A stretch of DNA of 64,000 nt, from contig JAABRU010000005.1 in NCBI GenBank assembly GCA_011390755.1, forward strand, positions 1-64,000, in the 5' to 3' direction. The stretch is from Desulfobacteraceae bacterium. GTDB taxonomy: Bacteria > Desulfobacterota > Desulfobacteria > Desulfobacterales > Desulfococcaceae. Positions 49,401-57,638 of this stretch are shown one piece after another. Every line of letters starts with the position of its first letter. Position 1 is the first letter of the stretch. Under the pieces are notes generated by a model. It had not been told where the DNA came from and ran no database searches. It worked only from the letters and a program-made list of their open reading frames with translations. The translations under genes were made by a program, and so were the position numbers.

Positions 49401-52400
49401 GGTTCCGAATTTTTTCTGGCGAAATTCTCTTTGGACGGCACGCTGAGATGGGCAAAGCAGATCAGCGGAGAAGGCGGAAATATCCTTGCTCTTTCTGTGG
49501 ATGCTTCCGGCGATATTCTCTGCACAGGTCATTTTGATGAACTGGCTGTTTTTCCGGGTACATCTCCGATAACACTGAATGGAACCGTAAATACCGATAA
49601 TCTTTTTGTGGCAAAATTTGATGCATCCGGAAATGTGAAATGGGCGCAGAAAGCCACAGGAAGCTCCAATATTATCGGTATGGATATCTGCACGGATACT
49701 TCCGGTGCCATTTATACCACAGGCGTTTTTGACCGGGGAATCAGCTTTTTCCAGGGCAGCACTTCTGTAATGACATTGGCGGAAAATCCCCAAAGAAACC
49801 GGGACATCTTTCTTGCCAAATACAGTGCGGAAGGCGGCATTCTCTGGGCTGAATCTGTCCGGAGTTCCGGAGACGATTACAGTTATGCCGTGGGAACCGA
49901 CAACTCCGGAAATCCCCTGATCGCGGGATTTATCGGAAGCGGTGCGGTATTCGGGAAAGATACATCTGCAAAAACAGTTATACTTCAAAGCAGTTCCGGC
50001 TTTATTGCTTCCTATACACCGGAGGGTGAATTCATATCTGTTGCAACTGCAATAGGAGGAAGTGAATATCTGGATATGCATGTCAACAGATTCGGTCATA
50101 TCCACATTGTCGGCAGTAATGGTGAAAATGTCCATCTGGCTACTTCGGATCATGTCTTTGAACTCACCACTGCCGGAAATTTTGTTGCCAAACTCATTGA
50201 CCCTGAATCACTGGATCATGACGGAGACGGTATAAGGGATGAAGTTGACGTTTTCCCGAATGATCCCGCTGAATGGGAAGATACGGACGGAGACGGTGCG
50301 GGAAACAATGCAGATGCGGACGATGATGATGACGGAATGCCGGATGCTTTTGAAATATCCAACGGCTTTGATCCCCTGAATGCTTCGGATGCTTTGGCAG
50401 ACCCGGACAGTGACGGATATACAAATCTGGAAGAATTTCAGTTGGGAACCGATCCGCATAAAGAAAATACAGATTCGCCCAGCCGGTGGATTTGGGGGCG
50501 GCAGTCTGTGGGTGCGGATGCTGAAGGCGGATATGCCCTTGCCGCGGATAAAAACGGAAATGTTTTCGCAGTCGGCATGATCCGTGCAGAAACGACTTTC
50601 GGCAATATCACGCACACACCGGAAGGATGGGGCATCTTTACCGCCAAGTATGACAGTGAAGGCAACTGTCTGTGGGTAAGCAGTGCAAAACTGGGCGGAA
50701 ATTACGGAGCATACGGTATCACAACTGATAATGCCGGAAATGTATATGTGGCCGGATATTTTCAATGGGCAGCGTATTTCGGCAATACCGCATTGACTTC
50801 CAATGCCCAGAGCATGGATATTTTCATTGCAAAATACAGCGGCACCAACGGAAATCTGCTGTGGGTGAAACAGGGCGGAGGAAGTGATACAGACTATGTG
50901 CAGAGCATGACCTCGGACGGTGTGAATCTTTACATCACCGGGAGATTTTACGGTGCATCACAGTTTGGGGGAAAATCTGTAAGCTCAAAAGGGAGCAGCG
51001 ATGTTTTCATTGCCAAATATGATGCAAACGGAAACTGCCTGTGGGTTCAGAGCGGCGGCGGAACAGATTCGGATTACGGACGCTGTATCGCAGCCGATAC
51101 GTCGGGTAATCTTTTTGTTACCGGTAATTTCAAAGGGAGCGCGGTTTTCGGAAACACAACACTGGTTTCCAAAGGGAATGCCGATATCTTCCTGGCAAAA
51201 TACAGTACAAACGGGGTGTTGCAGTGGGTGAAAAGTGCCGGTGGCGCATCCACAGATTACGGATACAGTGTAAGCACTGATCCTGCCGGTAACGTTTATA
51301 TCGCCGGACAGATCACCACATCCGCAATTTTCGGTACATTATCCGTAACAGCAGGCGGAGCGGGTGCGGGAGTGCTTGCCAAATATAACGCTAACGGCAA
51401 TCCTCTCTGGATAAGAACCATGTCCGCTTCCGGTACGGATTACGCTTATACCTATGCAGTAAGTACTGTGGGAACGGAGAATATCGGTGTAAGAGGATAT
51501 TTCAGCGGAATGCTTACCCTGGGTACGGAAACCCTTTCTGCCCAGGAAGCCGGGAACAATTTTATCGCAGTATACAACAGCAATGGAGAATTTCAGTGGG
51601 AGGATCATGCGGCTACTGCCTCATCTTCTTACGCTTGTCAAAGCATTGTTTTCGACGGTTCTGAAGGAATATATGCCACAGGAACATTCAATCAGAATCT
51701 AACGTTGGGCAAAGATACCTTATATCCGACCGGGGGATCGAGTTCTGATTTTTTTATCGGAAAACTCGGTAACAGCGCAACAACAGGAACACTAAGCGGT
51801 TTTACCCTTACACCGCCGATACAGGAAGTGCCGGAACAGTCCGGGACAGTATCATTCCAAGTGAAAAAAGTGGGAAGTTCCCCGGTAGTGTGGACAGTTG
51901 AAAGCGATGCTTCCCCCTGGTTTTCCATACAAAGTGGCGGATCAGGAACAGATGACGGAATTATTACGGTTTCTTATCAAAGCAATTCCGGAAAAGCCAG
52001 AACCGGTATTCTGACCATCGGTTCCGATACATCAGGCCAGTCCATTAATGTGGAAATCCGGCAGACTGCAACGACTGATTCAGACGGAGACGGCGTGTCT
52101 GACAAAGACGATGCCTTTCCCAATGATCCCAATGAATCAATAGACAGTGACGGAGACGGCATCGGGAATAATGCAGATACCGATGATGACAATGACGGCA
52201 TGTCCGATACATTTGAACAGCAGTACGGTCTGAATCCGCTGAATCCCGGTGATGCCAGCACAGATATGGATAATGACGGATTCAGCAATCTTGCGGAATA
52301 TCAGGCAGACACGGATCCAACCGATCCGGAATCCAAACCCGAAGAGGAAATCACCCAGGAAATCCCCTTAACTGCCGGATGGAACCTGATTTCCCTGAAT

Positions 52401-52850
52401 GTGTTTCCGGAAGATATGCGTCCCTCACAGGTTTTTGCTTCCGTATCAGACAAACTGCTGGAAGTGAAAAACATCAGCCAGACCTATGATCCTGCTTTGC
52501 CGGATTTTCTGAATACACTCACAGAACTGGAAGACGGCATGGGATACTGGGTGAATGTAAGTCAGGATGTGATGCTGAGTGTCAGCGGTCTTCCGGCGGA
52601 TCTTTCTGCCCTTTCCATTCCCCTGAAAGCTGGATGGAATCTGACCGGCTATCCGGGACAGAATGCCGCAGCGATTACGGAAGCCCTTGCAGGCATTATG
52701 GGTGTGCTGACGGAAGTGAAAAGTATATCGGAAAGCTATGATCCGGCGGTTCCTGAATTTCTGAATACTTTGACAGAGCTTCGTCCGGGTTCAGGGTACT
52801 GGATCAACGTATCCTCGGATACATGGCTGAACTATCCGGCAGGGTTATAG
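46464..52850 (+). CDS. giant secreted multidomain protein: CARDB x2, cadherin/Ig-like, two blocks of SBBP beta-propeller repeats, TSP3 calcium repeats, BACON, tandem C-terminal GWNLI...GYW module
   Basis: 2128 aa; DLQIDAYEVKPSYAEAGQEVQFRVRVRNIGDG (CARDB); GNVYVAGYFQWAAYFGN...DIFIAKYSG (SBBP); DHDGDGIRDEVDVFPNDPAEWEDTDGDGAGNNADADDDDDGMPD (TSP3); duplicated GWNLISLN..GYWVNV. Confidence 0.9.
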   Translation: MNIRNVGFKLYIILTCLLIVNATSQESIAARIGNNYEQQMPIEGVTLPTVSIEPHPGVNPGETLDVAVSEVNVDTANGGKPFYYWYADKGSFAIHPSYPDYSMVKYTAPDTSGIVNISVRVGDTLGYVAKDTITITVGKGTTVDPGDLTPPVNEECTYTVSYPNWQQVYHTEYLLTAERTANYKPTGHFRVQPVFDDMLWDYSGQVQVIINGSAVTLYEDPNLQTEHGHNFGYHPGGQGFEFWFDADFSSHKSITLHHSEDSQSDGWDTVWMMKADCPTDPPVQGDPDLQIDAYEVKPSYAEAGQEVQFRVRVRNIGDGTSGPCKIGYYLADNGNFTELYEDYIGSLNPGMTSIREPFIRLPANLGNGQYEIAFKADDGNKVPEINENNNDRFATLIIGTGASEADLIVDSYTFSADSVVPGESVTMGASVKNIGGSGTSAASRIGYFLSEDPYYDASDILLGTNYFGFLLPGAGTEIFNRTFILPGTLKTGQTYYILFYADYEDKVVEEDESPNNNIAARSITVSYSEEMTVFQPEGNSEWGHDRTYDIIWTSNLGGTVKIELYKSISPLMTIAAAAANSGTYQWTVPSELQVLPDTEKQYWIKITANADSSVSDDSERFRVVYSDSLTVLSPKAGEEWGYGTSRNIRWNSTFDGKVEIQLYKDGKYFQTVDNAETSRVRDCDYIWLVPSDIPQGISYQIRIVNAGDEQTAGISPEFSIAAIPPEEISVTVPDTEITETDTPVSISVLLNDNPPIGEKLYVDAVTQAQNGSVVINGDFRTVTYTPNPGFSGEDSFTYTCNTFKEGASIAQVFVTVVNSSGSSWLNHTSDSMNSIATDNTGNVFVTDGGNIEKYNASGELQWTRKIEGAYSYSHDSLATDNAGNVYIVGSWSSDSPLVFYTDNVSVNTVNASNTGGELFIAKYDSAGTLLWAQASQGAYDDFASAIAVDANAGSFYISGQFDGEITLGSGAYASTLIAEGSEFFLAKFSLDGTLRWAKQISGEGGNILALSVDASGDILCTGHFDELAVFPGTSPITLNGTVNTDNLFVAKFDASGNVKWAQKATGSSNIIGMDICTDTSGAIYTTGVFDRGISFFQGSTSVMTLAENPQRNRDIFLAKYSAEGGILWAESVRSSGDDYSYAVGTDNSGNPLIAGFIGSGAVFGKDTSAKTVILQSSSGFIASYTPEGEFISVATAIGGSEYLDMHVNRFGHIHIVGSNGENVHLATSDHVFELTTAGNFVAKLIDPESLDHDGDGIRDEVDVFPNDPAEWEDTDGDGAGNNADADDDDDGMPDAFEISNGFDPLNASDALADPDSDGYTNLEEFQLGTDPHKENTDSPSRWIWGRQSVGADAEGGYALAADKNGNVFAVGMIRAETTFGNITHTPEGWGIFTAKYDSEGNCLWVSSAKLGGNYGAYGITTDNAGNVYVAGYFQWAAYFGNTALTSNAQSMDIFIAKYSGTNGNLLWVKQGGGSDTDYVQSMTSDGVNLYITGRFYGASQFGGKSVSSKGSSDVFIAKYDANGNCLWVQSGGGTDSDYGRCIAADTSGNLFVTGNFKGSAVFGNTTLVSKGNADIFLAKYSTNGVLQWVKSAGGASTDYGYSVSTDPAGNVYIAGQITTSAIFGTLSVTAGGAGAGVLAKYNANGNPLWIRTMSASGTDYAYTYAVSTVGTENIGVRGYFSGMLTLGTETLSAQEAGNNFIAVYNSNGEFQWEDHAATASSSYACQSIVFDGSEGIYATGTFNQNLTLGKDTLYPTGGSSSDFFIGKLGNSATTGTLSGFTLTPPIQEVPEQSGTVSFQVKKVGSSPVVWTVESDASPWFSIQSGGSGTDDGIITVSYQSNSGKARTGILTIGSDTSGQSINVEIRQTATTDSDGDGVSDKDDAFPNDPNESIDSDGDGIGNNADTDDDNDGMSDTFEQQYGLNPLNPGDASTDMDNDGFSNLAEYQADTDPTDPESKPEEEITQEIPLTAGWNLISLNVFPEDMRPSQVFASVSDKLLEVKNISQTYDPALPDFLNTLTELEDGMGYWVNVSQDVMLSVSGLPADLSALSIPLKAGWNLTGYPGQNAAAITEALAGIMGVLTEVKSISESYDPAVPEFLNTLTELRPGSGYWINVSSDTWLNYPAGL

Positions 52851-52876
52851 GATAGTCGGCAGAAAACAATCTTTTT

Positions 52877-52950
52877 ACCACAGAGGACACGGAGAAGACA
52901 CAGAGAAAGGCTCTCTGTGCCCTCTGTGAAACCTCAGTGTCCTCTGTGGT
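52877..52950. repeat. CACAGAG-type palindromic intergenic repeat
   Basis: accacagaggacac ... gtgtcctctgtggt inverted arms. Confidence 0.85.
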
Positions 52951-52998
52951 TTTAACTTTTTAATATAAAAGAATATTAACTGAAAGGAGATTTTAACC

Positions 52999-54570
52999 AT
53001 GATAAGAACTTTAAAAAAACAAATGATTTTCATCCTGATGATTCTGCTCTGCACGGCTCCCCGTACATGGGCAACCTGCGCACCGGACTGGAATCCCGTA
53101 ACTTACACCAACAGCACAACCGCTTATACCCTTATCACGGTCAACGGCCAGCCCGCATCTGCCGGGGACATGGTGGGGGCTTTTGTGAACGGGGAATGCA
53201 GGGCTGTGGGTACGGTTGTACTGTCCGGAGGGATCGCCTATGCCACGCTCGTTATTCAGGGAACCGAAGCGGAAACCGTTCATTTTAAAGTATGGGACGG
53301 CAGTGAATGTACGGTAAGGGATTCCGGATACACCGTTCAGAGCAACCCCGGAAACCGCATCGGGCTTCCACCGGACTATCTGCCAATCAGTGCGGAAAAT
53401 GCTGCAAATCCGCTACTGTCTGTTAACCCGGTATCTCAGAATCTTCCTGCGGAAAGCGGCACATTCACTGTCACAGTTGCCAATACCGGTGCAGGCGGAA
53501 TGAACTGGACAGCCGGAATTTCCGGAGGAAACTGGCTGCGGATTCAGGGAGAAAACAATGGGACAGATGCAGGAACACTGACACTGGTATATGATACCAA
53601 CTCCGGCAGTGAAAGAAGTGCCACTGTCACAATTGTATCCGCAGAAGCGGAAAACAGCCCGCAGACCGTAACTGTAAAGCAGACTGCTATGGCAGTGACC
53701 GGGGAAAACACTGTTACCATCGTTCCCTCTGCCACAACAGTGGAAACCGGTAAAACATTTACCGCGGAAATAAAAATAAGCGGAAAAGACATCTGGGCCG
53801 TTCACGCAGTCTGCAATAATGCACCGGAATCGCTGGAACTGATACAGAAAGGTACATACGGGGATTTTATTGATCCGAAATACCGCTTTACGATTCCTGC
53901 TGTAATGGATGCGGCAGCAGGCACATGGACAGGAGCGCAGACCCTGAAACACCCGGCGGAACCGGTATCCAGGGAAGGTGTGTTTGCATACAACCTGAAA
54001 TACAGAGCCCTGCCGGGTGCATACGGGGAAACCTCTGTCACAGCCGAAATTATCCTTACCGACCGGTACGGAAATATTCTGCCGGTACAGGTTGCGGATG
54101 CGGTTGTGACAATAGATGACGGCATACACGGCGGAGACGGTGTGATTGAAGGTACGATCACCTATATTGACGGCACCCCTGTTTCCGGTGCGGAAGTGAC
54201 GATTTCCGTCAACGGGAAGGAATACACCGTTACCACGGATGAAAACGGGCATTATGTGCTGGATGACCTGCGGGATCTGGCAGAAGGGGAAAGTTTTACA
54301 GTGGAAGCCGGAAAAGAGGGATTTTATGCTGAAGCCGAAGTAAACAGCGTGGAAAATCCGGTTTCTCTGGACATGGAAATCCTGAATACCGAACTGGCTG
54401 ATCTGAACAAAGACGGCACCGTGGATATAGCGGACTTCACCCTGCTGGCAAACAGCTACGGACTGTCTGAAGGAGCGGAAGGTTATGATTCCAGAGCGGA
54501 TATCAACGGGGATAAAACCGTCAGTATTCAGGATTTGGCCCTGCTGGGAAGTCACTGGAAGATAAAATAG
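52999..54570 (+). CDS. secreted protein with BACON, cohesin-like, carboxypeptidase-regulatory-like and type I dockerin domains
   Basis: NLPAESGTFTVTVANTGAGGMNWTAGISGGNWLRI (BACON); GTITYIDGTPVSGAEVTISVNGKEYTVTTDENGHYVLDDL; DLNKDGTVDIADFTLLANSYG...DINGDKTVSIQDLALLGSHW (dockerin). Confidence 0.85.
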   Translation: MIRTLKKQMIFILMILLCTAPRTWATCAPDWNPVTYTNSTTAYTLITVNGQPASAGDMVGAFVNGECRAVGTVVLSGGIAYATLVIQGTEAETVHFKVWDGSECTVRDSGYTVQSNPGNRIGLPPDYLPISAENAANPLLSVNPVSQNLPAESGTFTVTVANTGAGGMNWTAGISGGNWLRIQGENNGTDAGTLTLVYDTNSGSERSATVTIVSAEAENSPQTVTVKQTAMAVTGENTVTIVPSATTVETGKTFTAEIKISGKDIWAVHAVCNNAPESLELIQKGTYGDFIDPKYRFTIPAVMDAAAGTWTGAQTLKHPAEPVSREGVFAYNLKYRALPGAYGETSVTAEIILTDRYGNILPVQVADAVVTIDDGIHGGDGVIEGTITYIDGTPVSGAEVTISVNGKEYTVTTDENGHYVLDDLRDLAEGESFTVEAGKEGFYAEAEVNSVENPVSLDMEILNTELADLNKDGTVDIADFTLLANSYGLSEGAEGYDSRADINGDKTVSIQDLALLGSHWKIK

Positions 54571-54606
54571 AAAGAACTCTGTGTTCTTCTGTGCCAATTA
54601 TTATGA

Positions 54607-54689
54607 ACCACGGAGAACACAGAGAATTTCACAGAGGGCACGGAGTTTTTCTCTGTGCTCCTCTGTGCCTGCTCTGTGTTCTCTGTGGT
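54607..54689. repeat. CACAGAG-type palindromic intergenic repeat, second copy
   Basis: accacggagaacacagag ... ctctgtgttctctgtggt. Confidence 0.85.
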
Positions 54690-54723
54690 AAAAAAAAGAA
54701 ATCAAAAAATGAGGAATAATTTC

Positions 54724-55338
54724 ATGAAAAAATCATTCATCTTTTCCGTCCTTCTCATTACTGTCATATCCTTTTCCGTCAGCCATGCAGCGGCATCCCC
54801 CCGGATGCAGATGATTGCGGAACATCCGGAACTGAAACCCGGTGAGGTCACAAACATTGACCTCCGGATCAGCGACATTTCCCCGGTGTACGGTGCGGAA
54901 ATGCTGCTGACATTCAACCCGGATGTCCTGGAGGTTATTTCTGACAACCCGGATTCCGGCAATATGGAAATTCAGCCCGGAGATTTTTTCGACCTGAATC
55001 AGCAGCATTTCCCCCTGCAGAACCGTGCGGATAACAAAGCAGGCCGGGTTTACTATGCCATGAGTATGCTCAACCCCGCTCCGGAAGCATCAGGAGAAGG
55101 CGTACTTATCCGCGTCCCCTTCCGTGCCAAAGCTGTGGGAGATGCGGGGCTGTCTGTTGAAAAAATCAGATTCGGTACAAGAGAGGGGAAGGGAATCACA
55201 CCGGAAGTCAGTACGGCCCAACCCCTGACAGTGATTTCGGGAGAAAAAAATCCGCTCCGTTTTCTTATCGCGTCCGTGTTTCTTATTCTTATTGCCGGAC
55301 TCGGACTGATTTTCAGAAAAGGCCGCAATAGAATGTGA
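54724..55338 (+). CDS. cohesin-domain protein with signal peptide and C-terminal membrane anchor
   Basis: ELKPGEVTNIDLRISDISPVYGAEMLLTFNPDVLEVI...GEGVLIRVPFRAKAVGDAGLSVEKIRFG; C-terminal FLIASVFLILIAGLGLIFRKGRNRM. Confidence 0.82.
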   Translation: MKKSFIFSVLLITVISFSVSHAAASPRMQMIAEHPELKPGEVTNIDLRISDISPVYGAEMLLTFNPDVLEVISDNPDSGNMEIQPGDFFDLNQQHFPLQNRADNKAGRVYYAMSMLNPAPEASGEGVLIRVPFRAKAVGDAGLSVEKIRFGTREGKGITPEVSTAQPLTVISGEKNPLRFLIASVFLILIAGLGLIFRKGRNRM

Positions 55339-55563
55339 TAAACGCATGTCTCCCTGCCTCTCCTATTCTCTTTTCCTGCTCCTTCAATTTCCATCCTTGA
55401 CATCTTTATGTGTAGCCGGTATTTTCAAATATATGTTGCAGACAGGAAGAATAACGGTAATGAAAGGTGGTTCAGAGAATTATGACATTACAGTAACTGG
55501 CAGGACTGGTCGTATCTGACTTTTTCCCGATATTTTTATATTTCAATCCGGCAGGAGGTTTAC

Positions 55564-55812
55564 ATGAACACATCCGCCATAAAAAAAATGGAGATCATGA
55601 ATTCTTTGTCCCGTATTCGCGGCGGCAGCCTTGATAAAATCAAAGAATATATTGATTCTTTTTTAACTGAATCAGATATTTCAAAACCGGACAGAGGCAG
55701 TCTGAAAGGAATTTGGAAAGATAAAGGATTTGAGAGAATTGCTGATCTGGATACTGAACTGAAAAATATTCGGCAGGAAATGGGAAATTCCATACTTGAA
55801 AGAAAGTTCTGA
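55564..55812 (+). CDS. putative antitoxin of a PIN-domain TA pair
   Basis: 82 aa, immediately upstream of a VapC-like gene (1-bp gap). Confidence 0.6.
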   Translation: MNTSAIKKMEIMNSLSRIRGGSLDKIKEYIDSFLTESDISKPDRGSLKGIWKDKGFERIADLDTELKNIRQEMGNSILERKF

Positions 55813-55813
55813 A

Positions 55814-56203
55814 ATGCGATATTTACTTGATACAGTTGCTCTTGTCCGCCATTTTACAGGCAAAGGTAAAATCGGAAATAAGGCAGCTTATATTCTGGAT
55901 ACCGTTGATGAAAATGAACATGATTTTGTAATCTCAGTTATCAGTTTAATGGAAGTTATGTATCTTGCAGAGAAAAACCGGATTGAAATCAGCCTTTCAG
56001 AAACATTCAATCTTATAAATTCCTCATCAAGATACACAGTCGCAAACCTGAATCCCGAAATTCTGAAAGTTGCAGAATTCATTGATTTTTATGAACTGCA
56101 CGACAGACTGATACTTGCCACGGCAAAATGGATCGGGATCAGGATTATTTCAAGTGACAGTAAATTTGACGGCATAGAAGGTATTAAAGTTGTTTGGGAT
56201 TAA
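55814..56203 (+). CDS. PIN-domain protein (VapC-like toxin)
   Basis: MRYLLDTVALVRHFTG; VISVISLMEVMYLAE; LHDRLILATAKWIGIRIISSDSKFDGIEGIKVVWD. Confidence 0.85.
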   Translation: MRYLLDTVALVRHFTGKGKIGNKAAYILDTVDENEHDFVISVISLMEVMYLAEKNRIEISLSETFNLINSSSRYTVANLNPEILKVAEFIDFYELHDRLILATAKWIGIRIISSDSKFDGIEGIKVVWD

Positions 56204-56209
56204 GAAATC

Positions 56210-57565
56210 TCAGAAATAAATTATCAGAGAAGCATACAGCGTATGCTCCCGCACATCCTGTGAGAAATTCCAGCTTTCCAGGATGTATTCCCCCACGGAG
56301 TTGCCGAAGCGGTACTGGTAGGCCAGGTCAAAGGTGAAGTGTTTTCTGTCGGATATGCCGGTGCCGAGGGTGAGGCCGAAAAAATCGTCCGGGCTGCCCG
56401 GTGCGGGGGCCGGGTCGTAGAATGCGCCGAAGCAGAGGGGGAAGACATAATCTGCGGTCTGAAATCCGAGGTATTCGCCCCCGATTCGTACCTGATGGGT
56501 GGGGTCAATATCCGACTGCGCCGCACTTTTCCCGGTAATGGGGGAAATTTCGCTGCCGTCCGCTCTTTTCAGGATAAAATCATCCCACTGGGTCCGGTAA
56601 ACATCCAAAGACATGGTGAAATTATCAGAAAATCGCCAGGCCATGCCGATACCGTAAGACAGGGGCATGTCCAGATCGGCATTTTCTTTATGGGAACGGA
56701 ATTCTTTTTCGTCATCGTCCGAAGGCAGATTCGGGTACTGCGTAAAGCGGTAAAGGGAATGGTGAGAATCCAGATCCGCTTCAAAGGGCGTTTTGATAAC
56801 GGCTCCCAACGTCAGGGGAAGGTCAAAGGCGTTTTTCCATAATACTCCGATATTGAAATTATATCCGCTGAAATCATATTCGTCGTGTATGCGGATTTCT
56901 TCCACAAAATCATTCCTTTCATCTGTTTCACCCCTGCTGTCATTTCCCGAACCCCATTGAAATGTTTCCTGCTTCCATGAATTATCCGTCAGTCCGTCAT
57001 CCCGGATATTTACAGAGACTCCTATTGAAATATTTTCTGTAAGTTGCACACAGTAAGCCAGAGCTACCGCCGATAACTTTCCTTCGGACTGGTAATCTGT
57101 ATGGATGAAACTTTCCGCATCCTGCTGAAATGAAAAATTCCATTTCCGGGTGAAATCATATAAATGCTGGTAATTGAGGGAAACCACCATATTATAATCC
57201 ATAAAGCGGAAAGGATAGGCCGCGCTGAGATAATTCAGTTCCATACGGGAAACGCTTTCTTCCCCGTCCGCCTCCGGGTGCAGCCCGAAAGAGTTGTCTT
57301 CCACCCGGTGAAATCCCGCTCCCGCAACAGAGATTTCCGGACGGTCCAGCCGGATCAGCCCTCCCGGATTCCAGGAAGCTGCGGTGGCATCATCGGCCAC
57401 CGCAATAAAAGCCCCTCCCATACCCAATGCCCGCGCTCCCGAACCCACGGGATTGAAAGAGGAGGGAATTTCAATGCGCTGCATTTCGCCCTGGGCCTTG
57501 CAGACTGTTTCAGACGCTGAAAGAAAAAGAAAAAACATCGAAATGAGAATCATCAGTTGTTTCAT
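56210..57565 (-). CDS. FadL/OmpP1-like outer membrane protein
   Basis: Start MKQLMILISMFFLFL; NPVGSGARALGMGGAFIAVADDATAASWNPGGLIRLDRPEISV. Confidence 0.8.
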   Translation of the reverse strand: MKQLMILISMFFLFLSASETVCKAQGEMQRIEIPSSFNPVGSGARALGMGGAFIAVADDATAASWNPGGLIRLDRPEISVAGAGFHRVEDNSFGLHPEADGEESVSRMELNYLSAAYPFRFMDYNMVVSLNYQHLYDFTRKWNFSFQQDAESFIHTDYQSEGKLSAVALAYCVQLTENISIGVSVNIRDDGLTDNSWKQETFQWGSGNDSRGETDERNDFVEEIRIHDEYDFSGYNFNIGVLWKNAFDLPLTLGAVIKTPFEADLDSHHSLYRFTQYPNLPSDDDEKEFRSHKENADLDMPLSYGIGMAWRFSDNFTMSLDVYRTQWDDFILKRADGSEISPITGKSAAQSDIDPTHQVRIGGEYLGFQTADYVFPLCFGAFYDPAPAPGSPDDFFGLTLGTGISDRKHFTFDLAYQYRFGNSVGEYILESWNFSQDVREHTLYASLIIYF

Positions 57566-57638
57566 TGCCCAACCTTTCTTCAAAAAGTCCCGGTGGGACG
57601 ACACATAATAGCCCGGAGTTTCAACTCCGGGCAACACA

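Noticed and set aside
53413-54597. 394-aa minus-strand ORF
   Set aside because: Antisense to the BACON/dockerin gene; composition typical of shadow ORFs.
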